The notes beneath the pieces were generated by a model that saw only the letters and a program-made list of their open reading frames with translations, was not told where the DNA came from and ran no database searches. From NCBI GenBank assembly GCA_030035585.1, contig CM057461.1, positions 175,223,624 through 175,287,623 on the forward strand: 64,000 nt of DNA. The letters run 5' to 3'. Below are positions 10,839 to 21,949 of this stretch, one piece after another (position 1 is the first letter of the stretch; the number at the start of each line of letters is the position of its first letter). The translations under genes were made by a program, and so were the position numbers. The DNA is from Dugong dugon. Its lineage: Eukaryota > Chordata > Mammalia > Sirenia > Dugongidae.

Positions 10839-11560
10839 AATGGAAGATTTTATTAGTTACCCTGTTACTGCTGCACCATAGAAAACTGGGTGTGGGTATC
10901 TTGTCTACCAGCTTCAAACCTACCTTTCTATACTCTTCTCTGTGATGCTGTGGCTGTGACTCTGCAAATCATGTTTCTACTTTTCCAGCTGGTTTTCTGG
11001 TAAGCTATGCCAACAGGGGATATTAGCAGGAGACTAAAATCCTAGAAGAGAAGGAAGGGGCACTATACTTCCTGTTTGCTTCTTGTGTCTGTCTGTGTCA
11101 GTCTAATCTCACTTCTTCACCCTGCGAGTGTCAGTCCATTTCAGTAGCAGCAGTTGAATCCAGTTTGCAGATTTTCCCACCCTCTCTAGATCATCTTCAT
11201 TGCAACTTCTCAGAAGCGTCAATACCACCTGAATAATGTCCCTTCCTCAGAGGTCTGAATCACAACCCCATAGGACCCTTCCTCCAAACTCAAAGATACG
11301 AGCAGCAGCTGATTAGCATCTCTTTTTCAGAACTGTGCATTTCAACTTCGCAGAGCCTCTTCCCCAAGCTTCTAAACTTTAATTCGAATCTTCAGTCCTA
11401 GTGGCAGTAACTGCTTCCTGCGGTTGCTACCTCTATGACACCTTAGAGTATTCTTTACGACTCTACTTCTTCAAAGCTTACTTCTAAATCTGTTACATTA
11501 AATTCTCTATTTTAAAATAGCCTGTTTATTTCTGACTCCTGACTGAATCTTGATTGTGTG
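10839..11560. repeat. Degenerate ancient interspersed repeat, family unresolved
   Basis: Blocks such as 'tatgccaacaggggatatta' and 'gcagtaactgcttcctgcgg' are reminiscent of an old mammalian LTR-like or DNA-transposon repeat. I cannot name the family. No coding capacity is seen. Confidence 0.35.
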
Positions 11561-11799
11561 TGTATAGGGGAGGGCAGTACAGGGGGATGATGACAATTTG
11601 TTTTATAGTTCATAAGTCACAAGACCATGAAAAGCCCCATCCAAACTTAATCAAGGACATTGCATCATTAAAGATCCTGAATATCAACCAGCTGCAATGA
11701 TTGGAAAGGACTTTGTAATCTCTGTTGGAGAGTGTGAGAGTGTTGCATATGTAAAAGGAAGTAAGAACTGAGTATTAGGTGACTATATGGGCAGACTAT
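11561..11799. other. Unassigned non-coding DNA
   Basis: No coding or repeat signal was recognised. Confidence 0.4.
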
Positions 11800-12195
11800 G
11801 ACAGAGACAATCTAGCTGTTCATCAAATTTTCCTCTGAGGTAAATAGCTAGACTACATTTCTCAGCTTCCTTGCTTTTAGGTGTGGCCATATAATGATTC
11901 TGGCCAACAAAATGTAATGTGATGTTTGCCACTTCTGATTCTGGTCCAAAAAACATCCATGTCATCATATACCCTTTATTCTATCTCTCTGTTGGATATG
12001 AAGCTCCAAGGACCTTGAAATCCACATGTTGAAGAAGCCCGGGAACCTGGATGATGTATGGAGTAGAATCACAAACACCCCTCCACCCTTATGCTGATTT
12101 GGACTTTTTGCAAGCAACAGAGAAACATCTATTGTGCTAAGACACTGAGATTTCAATCTGTTAAAGCAACTAGCTTTATCTTAACTAATATAGTT
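11800..12195 (+). repeat. MLT1-like MaLR LTR, degraded
   Basis: The order 'cctctgaggtaaatagctag', 'aggtgtggccatataatg', 'tgtgctaagacactgagatt' and 'aactaatatagt' matches the sense order of MLT1-type LTRs, which end in a '...ctaactaatacag'-like string. It is old and diverged, with uncertain ends. Confidence 0.55.
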
Positions 12196-12674
12196 ACTTA
12201 AAGTAAAGATGATTTACTTCAAAACAGTCCATAATTCCACCGAGACCTTTATCTATACTTCTAGGACAGTACTTTAATACTTAGATTATACTTATATATC
12301 TTATCCCCCTCCAAGAAAAATCTCCCAAGGGGGGAGATTTATATCTTTCATTTTTTATCTTCTACACCTTCTAGCAAAATGTAAGGATTCAAAAATATTT
12401 GTTCAATTGAATAAAGGAAAATAAAGGTTTAAGTGAACAGGAAAATGATACTAAGAGAATCAATATTCATTCATTGCTAAAATTCTTAACTAACCAGTAT
12501 AAGTGATTTTCTTTACACTAAAGCTATTCATTGCAATGAAATTTACCATTCAAAAGAATAAAGATGATTTATGCAAAGGAAGCCTAAGGAAAATGACTCT
12601 CAGGAATTTTATCTTGCCTTCAGACTGTACAGCTGATATATTATTGGCAATGCTTAATTCCAAAATACTGATGG
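12196..12674. other. AT-rich single-copy DNA
   Basis: No gene or repeat was recognised. There is a small perfect inverted motif around 12310-12340 ('atctccc...gggagat'). Confidence 0.45.
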
Positions 12675-12884
12675 TGTGCAGAAAAGAATTAACATAGCAG
12701 AATTGAGACTGCTTTCCTTAGAAATGCCTACTTGCAAGGTTGGTCCTTGGCTGATGTCTGGAAATTTAGAGTTTGGGAGGGTTCTCACCATCCTCTAATA
12801 AGAATGGTTCACTCTTCCTTAACTGTGCAAAGAATATGATTTACGCAGAATACCTGCTTTCCTTTTGGAAGGCTGAAATATTGG
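12675..12884 (+). repeat. Second copy of the ERVL-type LTR, 5' part only
   Basis: It starts with the same 'tgtgcagaaaagaatt' as the LTR at 6095 and stays collinear through 'tttagagtttgggagggtt' and 'ctgaaatattggtatg'. There an AfroSINE begins and the LTR does not resume, so it is truncated at that point. Confidence 0.75.
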
Positions 12885-13090
12885 TATGTGCCCTGGTAGT
12901 GCAGTGGTTAAGAGCTACAGCTGCTAACCAAAAAGACAGAAGCTCAAATCCACCAGCTGCTCCTTGGAAACTCTATGGGGGTAGTTTTTACTCTGTCCTA
13001 TAGGGTCACTATCAGTCAGAACTGACTCGACGGAAAAGGTAAAGGTTGCTATGAGCCAGGATCAACTTGATGGGAATGGGTTTTTTGGGT
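12885..13090 (+). repeat. AfroSINE with a doubled 3' tail
   Basis: The head ('gtagtgcagtggttaagagc') and body ('tccttggaaactctatgg') are normal. The 'gggtcactatcagtcagaac' tail (13003-13039) is then followed by a second tail-like block ('gctatgagccaggatcaac', 13043-13089). Confidence 0.8.
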
Positions 13091-13231
13091 AATCCCAAAA
13101 GTGGAATCAGACACATGTACACAAGCAAAAGTTAAAAATATAGGCCAAGGAATCAAATAATAGATTTCTTGAACAAATTTAAAAGAAATCATGTACTATT
13201 ATGGACATTCGTAGTAAAATATTGATGAAAT

Positions 13232-13390
13232 TCCCAAACCTGTTGCCCTTGAGTCGATTCTGACTCCTATCGACCCTATAGGACAGAATAGGACTGCCCC
13301 ATAGGGTTTCCAAGGAGCAGCTAGTGGATTTGAACTGCTAATCTTTTGGTTAGCAGCCTGAGCTCTTAATCACTGCACCGCCAACACTCA
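13232..13390 (-). repeat. AfroSINE (antisense)
   Basis: The plus strand reads the reversed element: 'gagtcgattctgactcc', 'ccctataggacagaatagg', 'tttccaaggagcagctag', 'ggttagcagcctgagctc' and 'aatcactgcaccgcc'. It is complete apart from small losses at the tail. Confidence 0.85.
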
Positions 13391-14064
13391 CGTTTGCTTT
13401 TCACTGTGTAATTACTGTTTTCAACACAAATCTAGGAAATTAAGTTTCCTGAAAACAAAATGGTAAGAGAATGATGCCTTCTGTTCAGTGGCTGGAATAA
13501 CTTTCCGGGTAAGCATTTTGATGGAAATTATTGAATCGCACCCACACTAAGTAACTAAAAACACCACATCTGCCATGATATAAAGTGACATTATTTTTGA
13601 TAGTAAAAGTAAGGGAGATTGGGTACAGAAAAAGAGAAAAAAATTGTTGAGAATATAAGACATGAATATGGACACTTTAACAAATGTAGGAAATTGAAAG
13701 TAAATACATGGAAATCACATGGATTTAAATGTACTAGATAAAATTTAGATCTAGGAAAGACAATACTGTATCTGGAAAACAAACTTACTGTTCTTTCTCT
13801 CAATCTAGACAAACCAGAGTTACTACTTTTTTTCCTTTATAAGTAAAAGGGAGGGGAAGGGTGGAACATATAGTCGTCAGCAAATATTTATGCAGTATTC
13901 ATAAGAAATGAAATGCTAGGAGAGACTTTGGAGGAAGAAGATTCTTTATGAATGGGAGTAATGTAGCTGGTTCTAGATTCTTGAAAATATCAACACAAAT
14001 TACCTAAAGAACAGAATTTTAGTAAAATTTAATAAGAATATTTATGGGCACTTCTAGCATACAA
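13391..14064. other. AT-rich single-copy DNA
   Basis: No gene or repeat was recognised. The minus-strand frame 13591-13812 lacks any motif. Confidence 0.45.
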
Positions 14065-14215
14065 GTAATCTTGCACAAGTCACTCAAGTTCTTTGAACCT
14101 CACCTTTCTTGTGTGTAAAATGGAGAAAATAATAGCTAATCACTGGAAATTGTGAAAGGCAAATCAGAGAATACATGGACACTCTGCAAAATATCTTACA
14201 GTTAATACTTTTATT
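14065..14215 (+). repeat. MIR fragment (sense)
   Basis: 'cacaagtcactcaagttctt' and 'gtgtgtaaaatggagaaaat' follow the MIR sense order (loss of the head, presence of the central core). Confidence 0.55.
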
Positions 14216-14708
14216 GAGATTGTTTTTTATTTACAGTATGCCAGCTTTATAGAATGTAGGTATCTCTCAAAATAATATTTTTTGGCTGATGTTTACAAAG
14301 GAAAATTTACATTCTCAAAGCTCAGTTCAACATGTTTATCAAAATGATGTGTGGGAAAATCTTGAATTATCTTCCAAACACAATAGATAGACCATCAGAA
14401 TCACATATAGGCTTTTTGAAAGCCAGCTAAGCATCAACCATACGCAGTGTGTTTCCACAAACATAAACAACTGTTTGGCAACCAACGTATTGACTGGTGA
14501 TCAGTAACCAATGGTTTAAACATTTTGTTTCCTAACATGACTGTATGTTACTTACACATAGGCGGTTTACTTTATCTTATTTACCTTTTAGGAAATTTGT
14601 TTCGATTGACAGGTAACTATTTCCCATTAAAAACAAACAAACAAAAAAGGAGATAATCTCCTAGTTAGTATTTCTGTGCAGAAGATCAGATTTTCATAAA
14701 CACGTCAC
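14216..14708. other. AT-rich single-copy DNA
   Basis: Nothing was recognised apart from a short A-rich run with (AAAC) units at about 14630-14648. Confidence 0.4.
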
Positions 14709-15833
14709 TGACATTAAGTTTGTTGTTGTTGTTAGGTGCCGTCTAGTTGGTTCCAACTCATAGCGACCCTATGTACAACAGAACAAAATACTGCCTGGTT
14801 CTGCGCCATCCTCACAGTCCTTGCTATGTGTGAGCCCATTGTTGCAGCAATCCATCTCATTGAGTCTTCCTCTTTTTCACTGACCCTCTACTTTACAGAG
14901 CATGATGTCCTTCTCCAAGAACTGGTTCCTCCTGATAACATGTCCAGGGTACGTGAGACAAAGTCTCACCACCCTGGCTTCTAAGGAGCATTCTGGCTAT
15001 ACTTCTTCCAAAACAGATTTGTTTGTTCTTCTGGAAATCCTTGGTATATTCAGTATTCTTCACCAACATCATAATTCAAAGGCATCAATTCTTTGGTCTT
15101 CCTTATTGATTGTCCAGCTTTCACATGCATATGAGACGATTGAAAATGCCGTAGGTCAGGCACACCTTAGTCCTTGTCTTAGTCATCTAGTGTTGCTATA
15201 ACAGAAATACCACAAGTGGATGGTTTTAACGAAGAGAAGTTTATTCCCTTACAGTTAAAGTAGGCTAAGAGTTCAAATTCAGGGCATCAGCTCCATGGGA
15301 AGGCTTTTTCTCTTTGTTGGCCTTCTTCTCTTCAGTGTTCCCCTGGATTGGAGCCTCTCTGCGCAGGGACCCTGGTCCAAAGGATGTGCTCTGCTCCCGG
15401 CACTGCTTTCTTGATGGTATGAGGTCCCCCTGTCTCATTGCTCACTTCTGTGTTTTATATCTCAAGAGATTGCCTCAGGACACAATCCAGTCTTGAAACT
15501 GAGTCCTGCCTTACTAACATAACTGCCACCCATCCTCCCTCATTAACATCATAGAGGTAGAATTTACAACACATAGGAAAATCACACAGTACCAGGAATC
15601 ATGGCCCAGCCAAACTGACACATACATTTTTTGGGGGGACATAATTCAACCCATGACAGTCCTCAAAGTGATATCTTTGCTTTTTAACACTTTAAAGAGG
15701 TCTTTTGCAGCAGATTTGCCCGATGTAATACATTGTTTGATTTTTTGACTGCTGCTTTCATGGGTGTTGATTATGGATCCAAGTAAAACATAACTCTTGA
15801 CAACTTTAATGTTTTCTCCATTGACATTAAGTT
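14709..15833 (-). mobile_element. RTE (BovB-type) 3' fragment with TSD, split by an LTR
   Basis: The antisense RTE tail begins with (GTT)n and 'ttaggtgccgtctagttgg'. It continues upstream through coding-derived sequence ('gtcttttgcagcagattt'). A perfect 12-bp duplication 'tgacattaagtt' lies at 14709-14720 and 15822-15833, so the insertion itself is 14721-15821 and is 5' truncated. A solo LTR (15175-15658) interrupts it. It has no coding capacity. Confidence 0.85.
15170..15663 (-). mobile_element. MaLR-type solo LTR with 5-bp TSD, nested in RTE
   Basis: The LTR spans 15175-15658. On the plus strand it reads 'tgtcttagtcatctagtg' ... 'caacccatgaca', the reverse of an LTR with TG...CA ends. GTCCT flanks it (15170-15174 and 15659-15663). 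It is homologous to the plus-strand LTR at 38536-39020 and of equal length. No internal genes remain. The subfamily is not named with confidence. Confidence 0.8.
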
Positions 15834-16540
15834 GGAGATGCCTATATATACAATATAACTTCTACTCAGTAGGGGGTCAGAATATATGAGGACTCTTACA
15901 GCAAGCCATGATAAAAGAGAGAGAAAACAGATCCTTCATCACTACCTATTTTTGAGAATGTTGCTGCTAACCATAAGGAGAATACTTAACTCTCAGAATT
16001 GTCATTAAAAGAAGTTCACGTACAAAATTATAATATCACTATCTTTAAATACAAAATGCATATACTTAAAGTCTATTTTTGATTGCTAAAAGTGTTATTT
16101 TGTCAAAAATATTTTAAGCTGTTTTCAATATAGTTTTGCTGGATGTGTATAAAATACAAACGTGTGCTCTTTTCATTGTCTGGAAATAGTTTGTGTTCAT
16201 GAAGAGCAGTCACTTCTTCATTTAAGATTTTGCCATCTGTTGCCAATTCATGTTATTCTTGTGTGTCTGCTGTGATTGCCAAGCATCGTATCAATAAACA
16301 AACTCTCTCTTAGAGAGGACCATAAAGTGCTAAGAATAACTAAATAAGGTAAACAGAGGTTCTGAGGATACCCCTACATGGCGCTGCTTGTCTATTTTTG
16401 TTTAGATATTAAGGGTCAACATATCATTTAGGCTGTAAACACATTCACTTATTTGTGATTGCTTTAAGAAATATTTTGTGATATTTAATGACATTGGCAT
16501 TATGGAGTTATGGTTGTTTTGAGCTATCCTATATATGAAT
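15834..16540. other. Single-copy DNA
   Basis: No repeat or gene was recognised. Confidence 0.45.
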
Positions 16541-16705
16541 TACCTTGGTGGCCTAGTGGTTAAGAGCTACAGCTGCTAACCAAAATGTCAGCAGTTTGAA
16601 TCCACCAGTTGCTCCTTGGAAACCCTATGGGGCAGTTCTACTCTGCCCTATAGGGTTGCTATGAGTCAGAATCAACTTGACAGCAGTGGGTTTGGTTTTT
16701 TTTTA
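16541..16705 (+). repeat. AfroSINE, short variant
   Basis: Head 'ggtggcctagtggttaagag', 'gaatccaccagttgctcc', 'accctatggggcagttctac' and tail 'ctatgagtcagaatcaactt' are in order and end in a T-rich run. Confidence 0.9.
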
Positions 16706-17161
16706 ATATATGCATTAATTTATGAGTATTATTTATTATTTACTAATAACCACCTATTTTTTTTCACTACATAAATAACATTTTTTACTTAAAACCCTTA
16801 TGAAAGTAATGTGATGAAACATAGCTTAAAGGATAACCAATGAAAGAAAAATAAAAATGGAAATGTATCCTCAAGGAATAAAAGATTATAAATGGTCTGT
16901 TGTAATAAGTACTCTGATATTTTCCTTTATAAGCCCCACTAATCTGTAGTTTCCACAGTCAATCAGCCTTCTCTCTCTCCTTTGATATATTTATCTTCTC
17001 ATCCAAAATTAGCCATTTTGAAGTAACAGAAATACATGATGGAATTTTAGAGATGGTATGGCATTTAGACATCATTGAAGTCTGAGTTTTATTAATCTTT
17101 ATATTCCTGAGACCTACTCAGATCCCCACAGTAGACATTCAAAGCATGTTTGTGGATAAAC
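16706..17161. other. AT-rich single-copy DNA
   Basis: No gene or repeat was recognised. Confidence 0.4.
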
Positions 17162-17283
17162 ACAGTAACCAATAAATCTAGTTCAGTATTTCCCAAACTT
17201 TTCACATAATGGCACACATGGAAAAAGGTCATTTTATGTGGCATTCTTTGGTAAATTTGGGAGACCACTCATGGTCAGAGGTC
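17162..17283. repeat. Left 120-bp direct repeat flanking an RTE fragment
   Basis: The sequence from 'agtaaccaataaatctag' to 'cactcatggtcagaggtc' recurs exactly 400 bp downstream (17564-17682) with about 10% difference. The unit itself resembles part of an old 'cacatcatggcacat'-type DNA-transposon repeat. Confidence 0.85.
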
Positions 17284-17560
17284 TTGGAAGAAGTACAGCC
17301 AGAATGTTTCTCAGAAGCAAAGATGGCAAGACTCTGTTTTACAAACTTTGGACTTGTTATCGGGGGAATCAGTCCCTGGAGAAGAATATCATGCTTGATA
17401 AAGTAGAGGGTCAGCAAAAAAGAGAAAGCCCTTCAATGAGATGGATTGACACAGTGGCTGCAACAATGGGCTCAAGCATAGAAACGATTGTGAGAACAGC
17501 GCAGGACCAGGCAGCATTGCGTTCTGTTGCACATAGGGTTGCTATGAGTCAGAACAACAA
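17284..17560 (+). mobile_element. RTE (BovB-type) 3' fragment between long direct repeats
   Basis: It begins within the C-terminal coding part of RTE ('gaagtacagccagaatg'), runs through 'attgacacagtggctgcaac' and ends with a shortened 'ctatgagtcagaacaacaac' tail. The 5' junction shares GTC with the RTE sequence, a microhomology. Confidence 0.85.
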
Positions 17561-17682
17561 CATAGTAACCAATCAGTCTAGTTCAGTATTTCCCAACCTT
17601 TTCACATCATGGCACATATGGAAAAAGATCATTTTATATGGCACTCTTGGTAAATGCAGGAGACCACTCATGGTCAGAAGTC
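17561..17682. repeat. Right 120-bp direct repeat flanking an RTE fragment
   Basis: Partner of 17162-17283. It starts immediately after the RTE (AAC) tail. Downstream, the single-copy sequence continues ('actggccctaaagctctgcc'). Confidence 0.85.
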
Positions 17683-19509
17683 ACTGGCCCTAAAGCTCTG
17701 CCCAGCTCAGATGCTGCCCTGCTGCCTTGAAGGCTGAGGACAGTAATAACTTGACACACTTGTAAGACATTCCTGGCATTCCCAGTGGGAATTTCGCAGC
17801 TAATACTGTAAAAGACCAGTTCATATTGGTTTCATGTTGCTGGCTGGTGTAGCTATAAAGAGTTGCAGTGAAAATTTAGAACAGATTTTTTATTAGAGGT
17901 TAAAAGAAAAATGTCCAGGCAACTCAAGATATATAAGAACAATGTACACTGTGTACACGGCCAGGTTAGGATTGGCCAAGACTCAGAAGTGTGGCAACTT
18001 CATTGGTTGTAACAAAAGAATCTGGGAAACCAGTTTCATCGTGATTTATGTTGAAATGAAGGAAGAGTGGATCATTTACATCAACTGGGGCAGAAGTTCC
18101 ATCATGTCCAGCAAGAGCTCCACATTTTTTTTCTGCTGAGCAGTTTCACATCGCAGATGGATAGCCTGAGATGATGGAGAGCATCCAAGTTGGCAATAGG
18201 TCTCCAACACGGGGCTATGACCACTTCCCCAATCATCCCTAGCTACATATGGCTTTTATAAACCACTGACTTCGTAAATAAGACCAATATTATTAATTAT
18301 TTGTGTCACTCCAATGTCATAAACTCATATTATAGATAAGAAGTCACTTTGGGAGGGATCACGTAGTTTATCCAACTTCTTCCAGATATTTAATGGCAGA
18401 GAGGGGCTGGAACCCAAGGCTACTGAATTCCAGCTGCAGAGATCCATTGGAAGATGCCAATCCCAACTGTCTTGAACATATTAACACCAGTTCCAAAGGA
18501 CACTAAATTTCTAAACCCTAGCTCTTTACTTGTGCTGAATAAAATTTCAAAAAAGCAGAATATGAGATATTTTTAAAAACTAGTATTTTTAAAGTTACAT
18601 ATTTGTTCTATTTTCCTGTGAAAGTGACTCATAACTATACCCAAATAAATAAGCATCAATAACACGAAATCAGAGACAAGTTTGGCATTTGTTTGTAGGT
18701 GCAGATTGTTTCTGATGTCTGAATCTAATGAGACCTGACTACCATTTGGCTTTTGAGTATCTGATACACTCGGTACTCTGCACTAGATACTCAAAATGTT
18801 TGATGTCATTCTGCTTTCACATCCTAGGGACTTTTTCACTGGATATACCATACAAAGCAAAGAAAGACAATAAGTAGGTAATAAAAGAACACTTTAGGAA
18901 TACCAAAAGTAGCATGGTTGTCTTTTTATCTTTTATCCCCTTGATCCATTAAAGATATAACAACTTTGGGCTGAAGTCTTTCATGTTCTCCTTGGAATAT
19001 TTTTGTTCAGTTATCAGGGATACCAATTTGTCAGCATAAGGAATAAGTTTCCTTGGCTAACATTCACCCAACTCCATTGATGAATAAGGCATAAGTTATT
19101 AGCTCACTAAAATGACTTTAACGTAAGGGTGTTGCCTTTATTATGTTAACATTTAAATAATGTACTTCCTTAATATAATCATCAAAAACAAAATCAATAC
19201 CAGTAATGCTGTCAAGCATACTCAGTAAAATTATGCATGCATGTATGGAGTAAAGTACTTACATAACAAGAGATAGTCTATCAACTATAACATCAGAATA
19301 TTGTGCAAGGGTGGGAATAAAGAGAAGATGAAGTGGGGTGTGAGGGGGAAAATACACTCATTAATTAAGGAATCAGTGGAACATCTTGGATCAGCAATGT
19401 TCTGACTCATATTGCAAAAGAAAACTTCCTAATTCCCACACTACACCCTTCTCCCTCTGTCATTTATAATTAGATCAGAGTAGATATTCCAAGGAGTTAA
19501 TAGAGCATT
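17683..19509. other. Mostly single-copy DNA, weak MIR-like piece at 18290-18440
   Basis: No gene was recognised. About 18290-18440 ('ataagaagtcactttggg', 'ggctggaacccaaggctac') resembles an antisense MIR-type element, but weakly. A short palindrome 'tgtacactgtgtaca' lies near 17943. Confidence 0.4.
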
Positions 19510-20876
19510 TCATTTCTTTATTCAAGAAATATTATTGACCAACTTCTATAGGTTCTAGAAACTATTAAAGAAAACAAACTTTCTTTCATCATGGAGCTTA
19601 CATTCTAAACATGCCAAATGATAATAAGTACTATGATAATAAATAAAGCAAGATAAGGGATTATAATGGTGGGATCAAGGTAATTTTTAGATAGAATGGC
19701 CAAGGAAGTGCTCTCTAAGCAGGTAATATATGGACAGGGACCCAGAAGAAGTGAGGAAGCCAGCTATGTAACTCTAGGGAAAAGAGACATTCAGTCAGAG
19801 GGAACAAATACAGAGGACATGAGATGAGAAAGTGCTGGCTTGTTAGAGGAACAGAGACAGCCAATGTGAGTGGAGTGTGATGAGTGTCATGAAATGGGGA
19901 TGAAGTGCTGCTGGGAAGGATGTGAGAAGGACAGTGGATTTTTTTCTAAGTGTCATAATGAGAACATTGGAGGGTTATGAGCATGGGAGTAAAATGATCT
20001 GCTTTACATTTAAACAAATATTTCAAAGGATTTCATTGGAAAAGAGGAGCAAAGATAGGGTAATAAGTGGAGGAGGATGTGATACAAAAGGAGTTTGATT
20101 CTTGGATGAGAGATATTAAAGTATGTCTGCTTGTTGATGGGAATTATCTAACAGAAAAAAATGACTACGAGAGGGAGAGAAAGAGAGACAGAGAGGAGAA
20201 CTGTAACAGCAAAGTCTAAAGGGATGAGAATTAATGCACAAGTAGAGGGGTGATCTTAACTAGGGACAGGGACAGTGTGTCCACTGTTACGAGAGGAAGG
20301 CAAAGTCTAAGGAAACTGGTAGAAGTAGAAAGGTGGAGACAGAAAAATGAGGAACTTGATTTTCAGAGCTCTATTTTCTCAGAGAAGTAAAAGCAATGTG
20401 ATCAGCTGAGAGTGAGGAGGGCAGGGGGAAAGTTGGAAGTTTGAGGATCAAGGAGAAGATGTGAAATAAATATCTGGGAGATTGAATTGACCGGGAAGAT
20501 GTAGTAGGATTTCCGGACAACATTGAGGACCCACTTCAGATTTGTGATTGCCATCTTAACATGTGCCCAGTCAGTGTAGCTGTGGGTTGATCTCCAGCCA
20601 CATAGAACTCCTCAAGTGCAGTGGTGAATAGGTAGAAACCTGGATGCATTCAGGTTTGGGGTTTGGAGCAAGAACTTCAGGAGAGGGAAGCAAAGAAGCT
20701 GAAAATGATTACAATGACTGACCTAAGAATGTAAGGCAGTGGAGTGAGGATAAGATAGTGTGATGGATGGTGAGAAGGAGATTAGGCAATGAATTGGAAA
20801 TCCTGGTGTGGTTGAAGTGAACTTGGAGCATTGCCTGGAAAACTGAAAGATAACTTGAATTCTGTGCCAGAAAGTT
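19510..20876 (-). repeat. L2 LINE (antisense), degraded
   Basis: The order 'caagaaatattattgacc', 'catggagcttacattctaa', 'agaatggccaaggaagtgc', 'gaggaacagagacagcc', 'agtgtcataatgagaac', 'gatcagctgagagtgagg' and 'gtagtaggatttccggac' is the antisense order of the 3' half of L2, a CR1-clade LINE active early in mammals. Reading frames are fully decayed. Confidence 0.75.
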
Positions 20877-21437
20877 AAGAAAAGGTCTTGACTAGATGAT
20901 GCTCAGCTACCACTACCAACCATTCTGACCAGGATCACAATAGAAGGTCCCAGGTAGAATGGGTAAAAAATGTGGAACAAAATTCAAATTAAAAAAAAAA
21001 GACCATACTTACTTGTCTGAAAGAGGCTGGAAAAACCCCCAAACTATTTCCCTAAGACAACCTTCTAACTTGAAACTATAGACACTGTCAGAGGCCACCT
21101 TTCAGCCAAATAATCGATGGAGCTATAAAATCAACAATAACATCCATGAAGAATGTGATCCTTAGAACAATCGGGTACAGGAAACCAAAAGGACAATTTA
21201 CCTGAAACCAAAGATGAGAAGACAGGGAGGGACAGGGAAATCAGACTAATGGAAATGGGGAACCCAGGGAGGAAGTGGGGAGATCGAGAGTGTTGACACA
21301 TTGCGGGAATTGCAATCAAGGTCACAGAACAATTTGTGTAAGAATCATGATTGGAAAACTAATTTGCTGTGTAAACTTTCACCTAAAGCACAATAAAATT
21401 TAAAAAAAAAAAAGCAAAGGAAAGAAAGAAAAGGCCT
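20877..21437 (+). mobile_element. L1 3' end (5' truncated) with TSD
   Basis: L1 3' UTR sequence of the lineage seen elsewhere in the window: 'ctttcagccaaataatcg', 'gatgagaagacagggaggg', 'tttcacctaaagcacaataa' and then a poly(A) run. A 12-bp duplication with one mismatch flanks it ('aagaaaaggtct' 20877-20888 and 'aagaaaaggcct' 21426-21437). Confidence 0.85.
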
Positions 21438-21693
21438 CGAAAGGGCTGGAAACTCAGTCTAAATGCTGAGTAAAAGTGTCGTAAAGTCTTTCTCCTGAGT
21501 GCCTTGTGAAGCACTCAGGATAAACAAACTAAAGAAAAGAAGCAAAGCAAAACAAAACAAAATGACTGCTTTCGCCACAGAAATAAAATCATGATCACTG
21601 CTTTTTGTTTGATAGTAGCTGAAGCGGTGAATTTAAAAAATATATGTAAAGGCCTCTTGCTGCTAGAGATTGAAATCAAAATTTTACACTTAC
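21438..21693. other. Unassigned sequence 3' of the candidate exon
   Basis: No repeat was recognised. It contains A-rich runs. Confidence 0.35.
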
Positions 21694-21872
21694 ATTTCCT
21701 GGAAAAAATCCTTTCAACACTGAACAAAACCGTAAAATTTTTCTCTTCTTCAAGTTCTTCAGGTGTCTGGTGAATTACTTTTTTTTCCTTTAACCTTGAT
21801 GGTCTGAATTTCTTAGCCAGGCTAAAAAGATCATTGCTTCTTTTAGTAGTACCTAGCAAAATTATTTTTTTC
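21694..21872 (-). other. Candidate coding exon (unidentified), low confidence
   Basis: Read on the minus strand, an open frame runs through this block with a hydrophilic, charged composition unlike chance AT-rich translations ('FSLAKKFRPSRLKEKK', then 'HQTPEELEEEKNF'). The proposed exon would start after 'taataattacag' (acceptor AG at 21873-21874) and end before a strong donor 'gtaagtg' (GT at 21692-21693). It is 179 nt, with entry phase 2 and exit phase 1. The polypyrimidine tract is poor. I do not recognise the protein, and it could also be a decayed pseudogene fragment. Confidence 0.22.
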
Positions 21873-21949
21873 CTGTAATTATTAGACCCTGAGAGTGGCA
21901 GTCTGCTTTTTCTTTAAGTCCCTTGTATTTCTTCTTGTTTATTTCTTAT

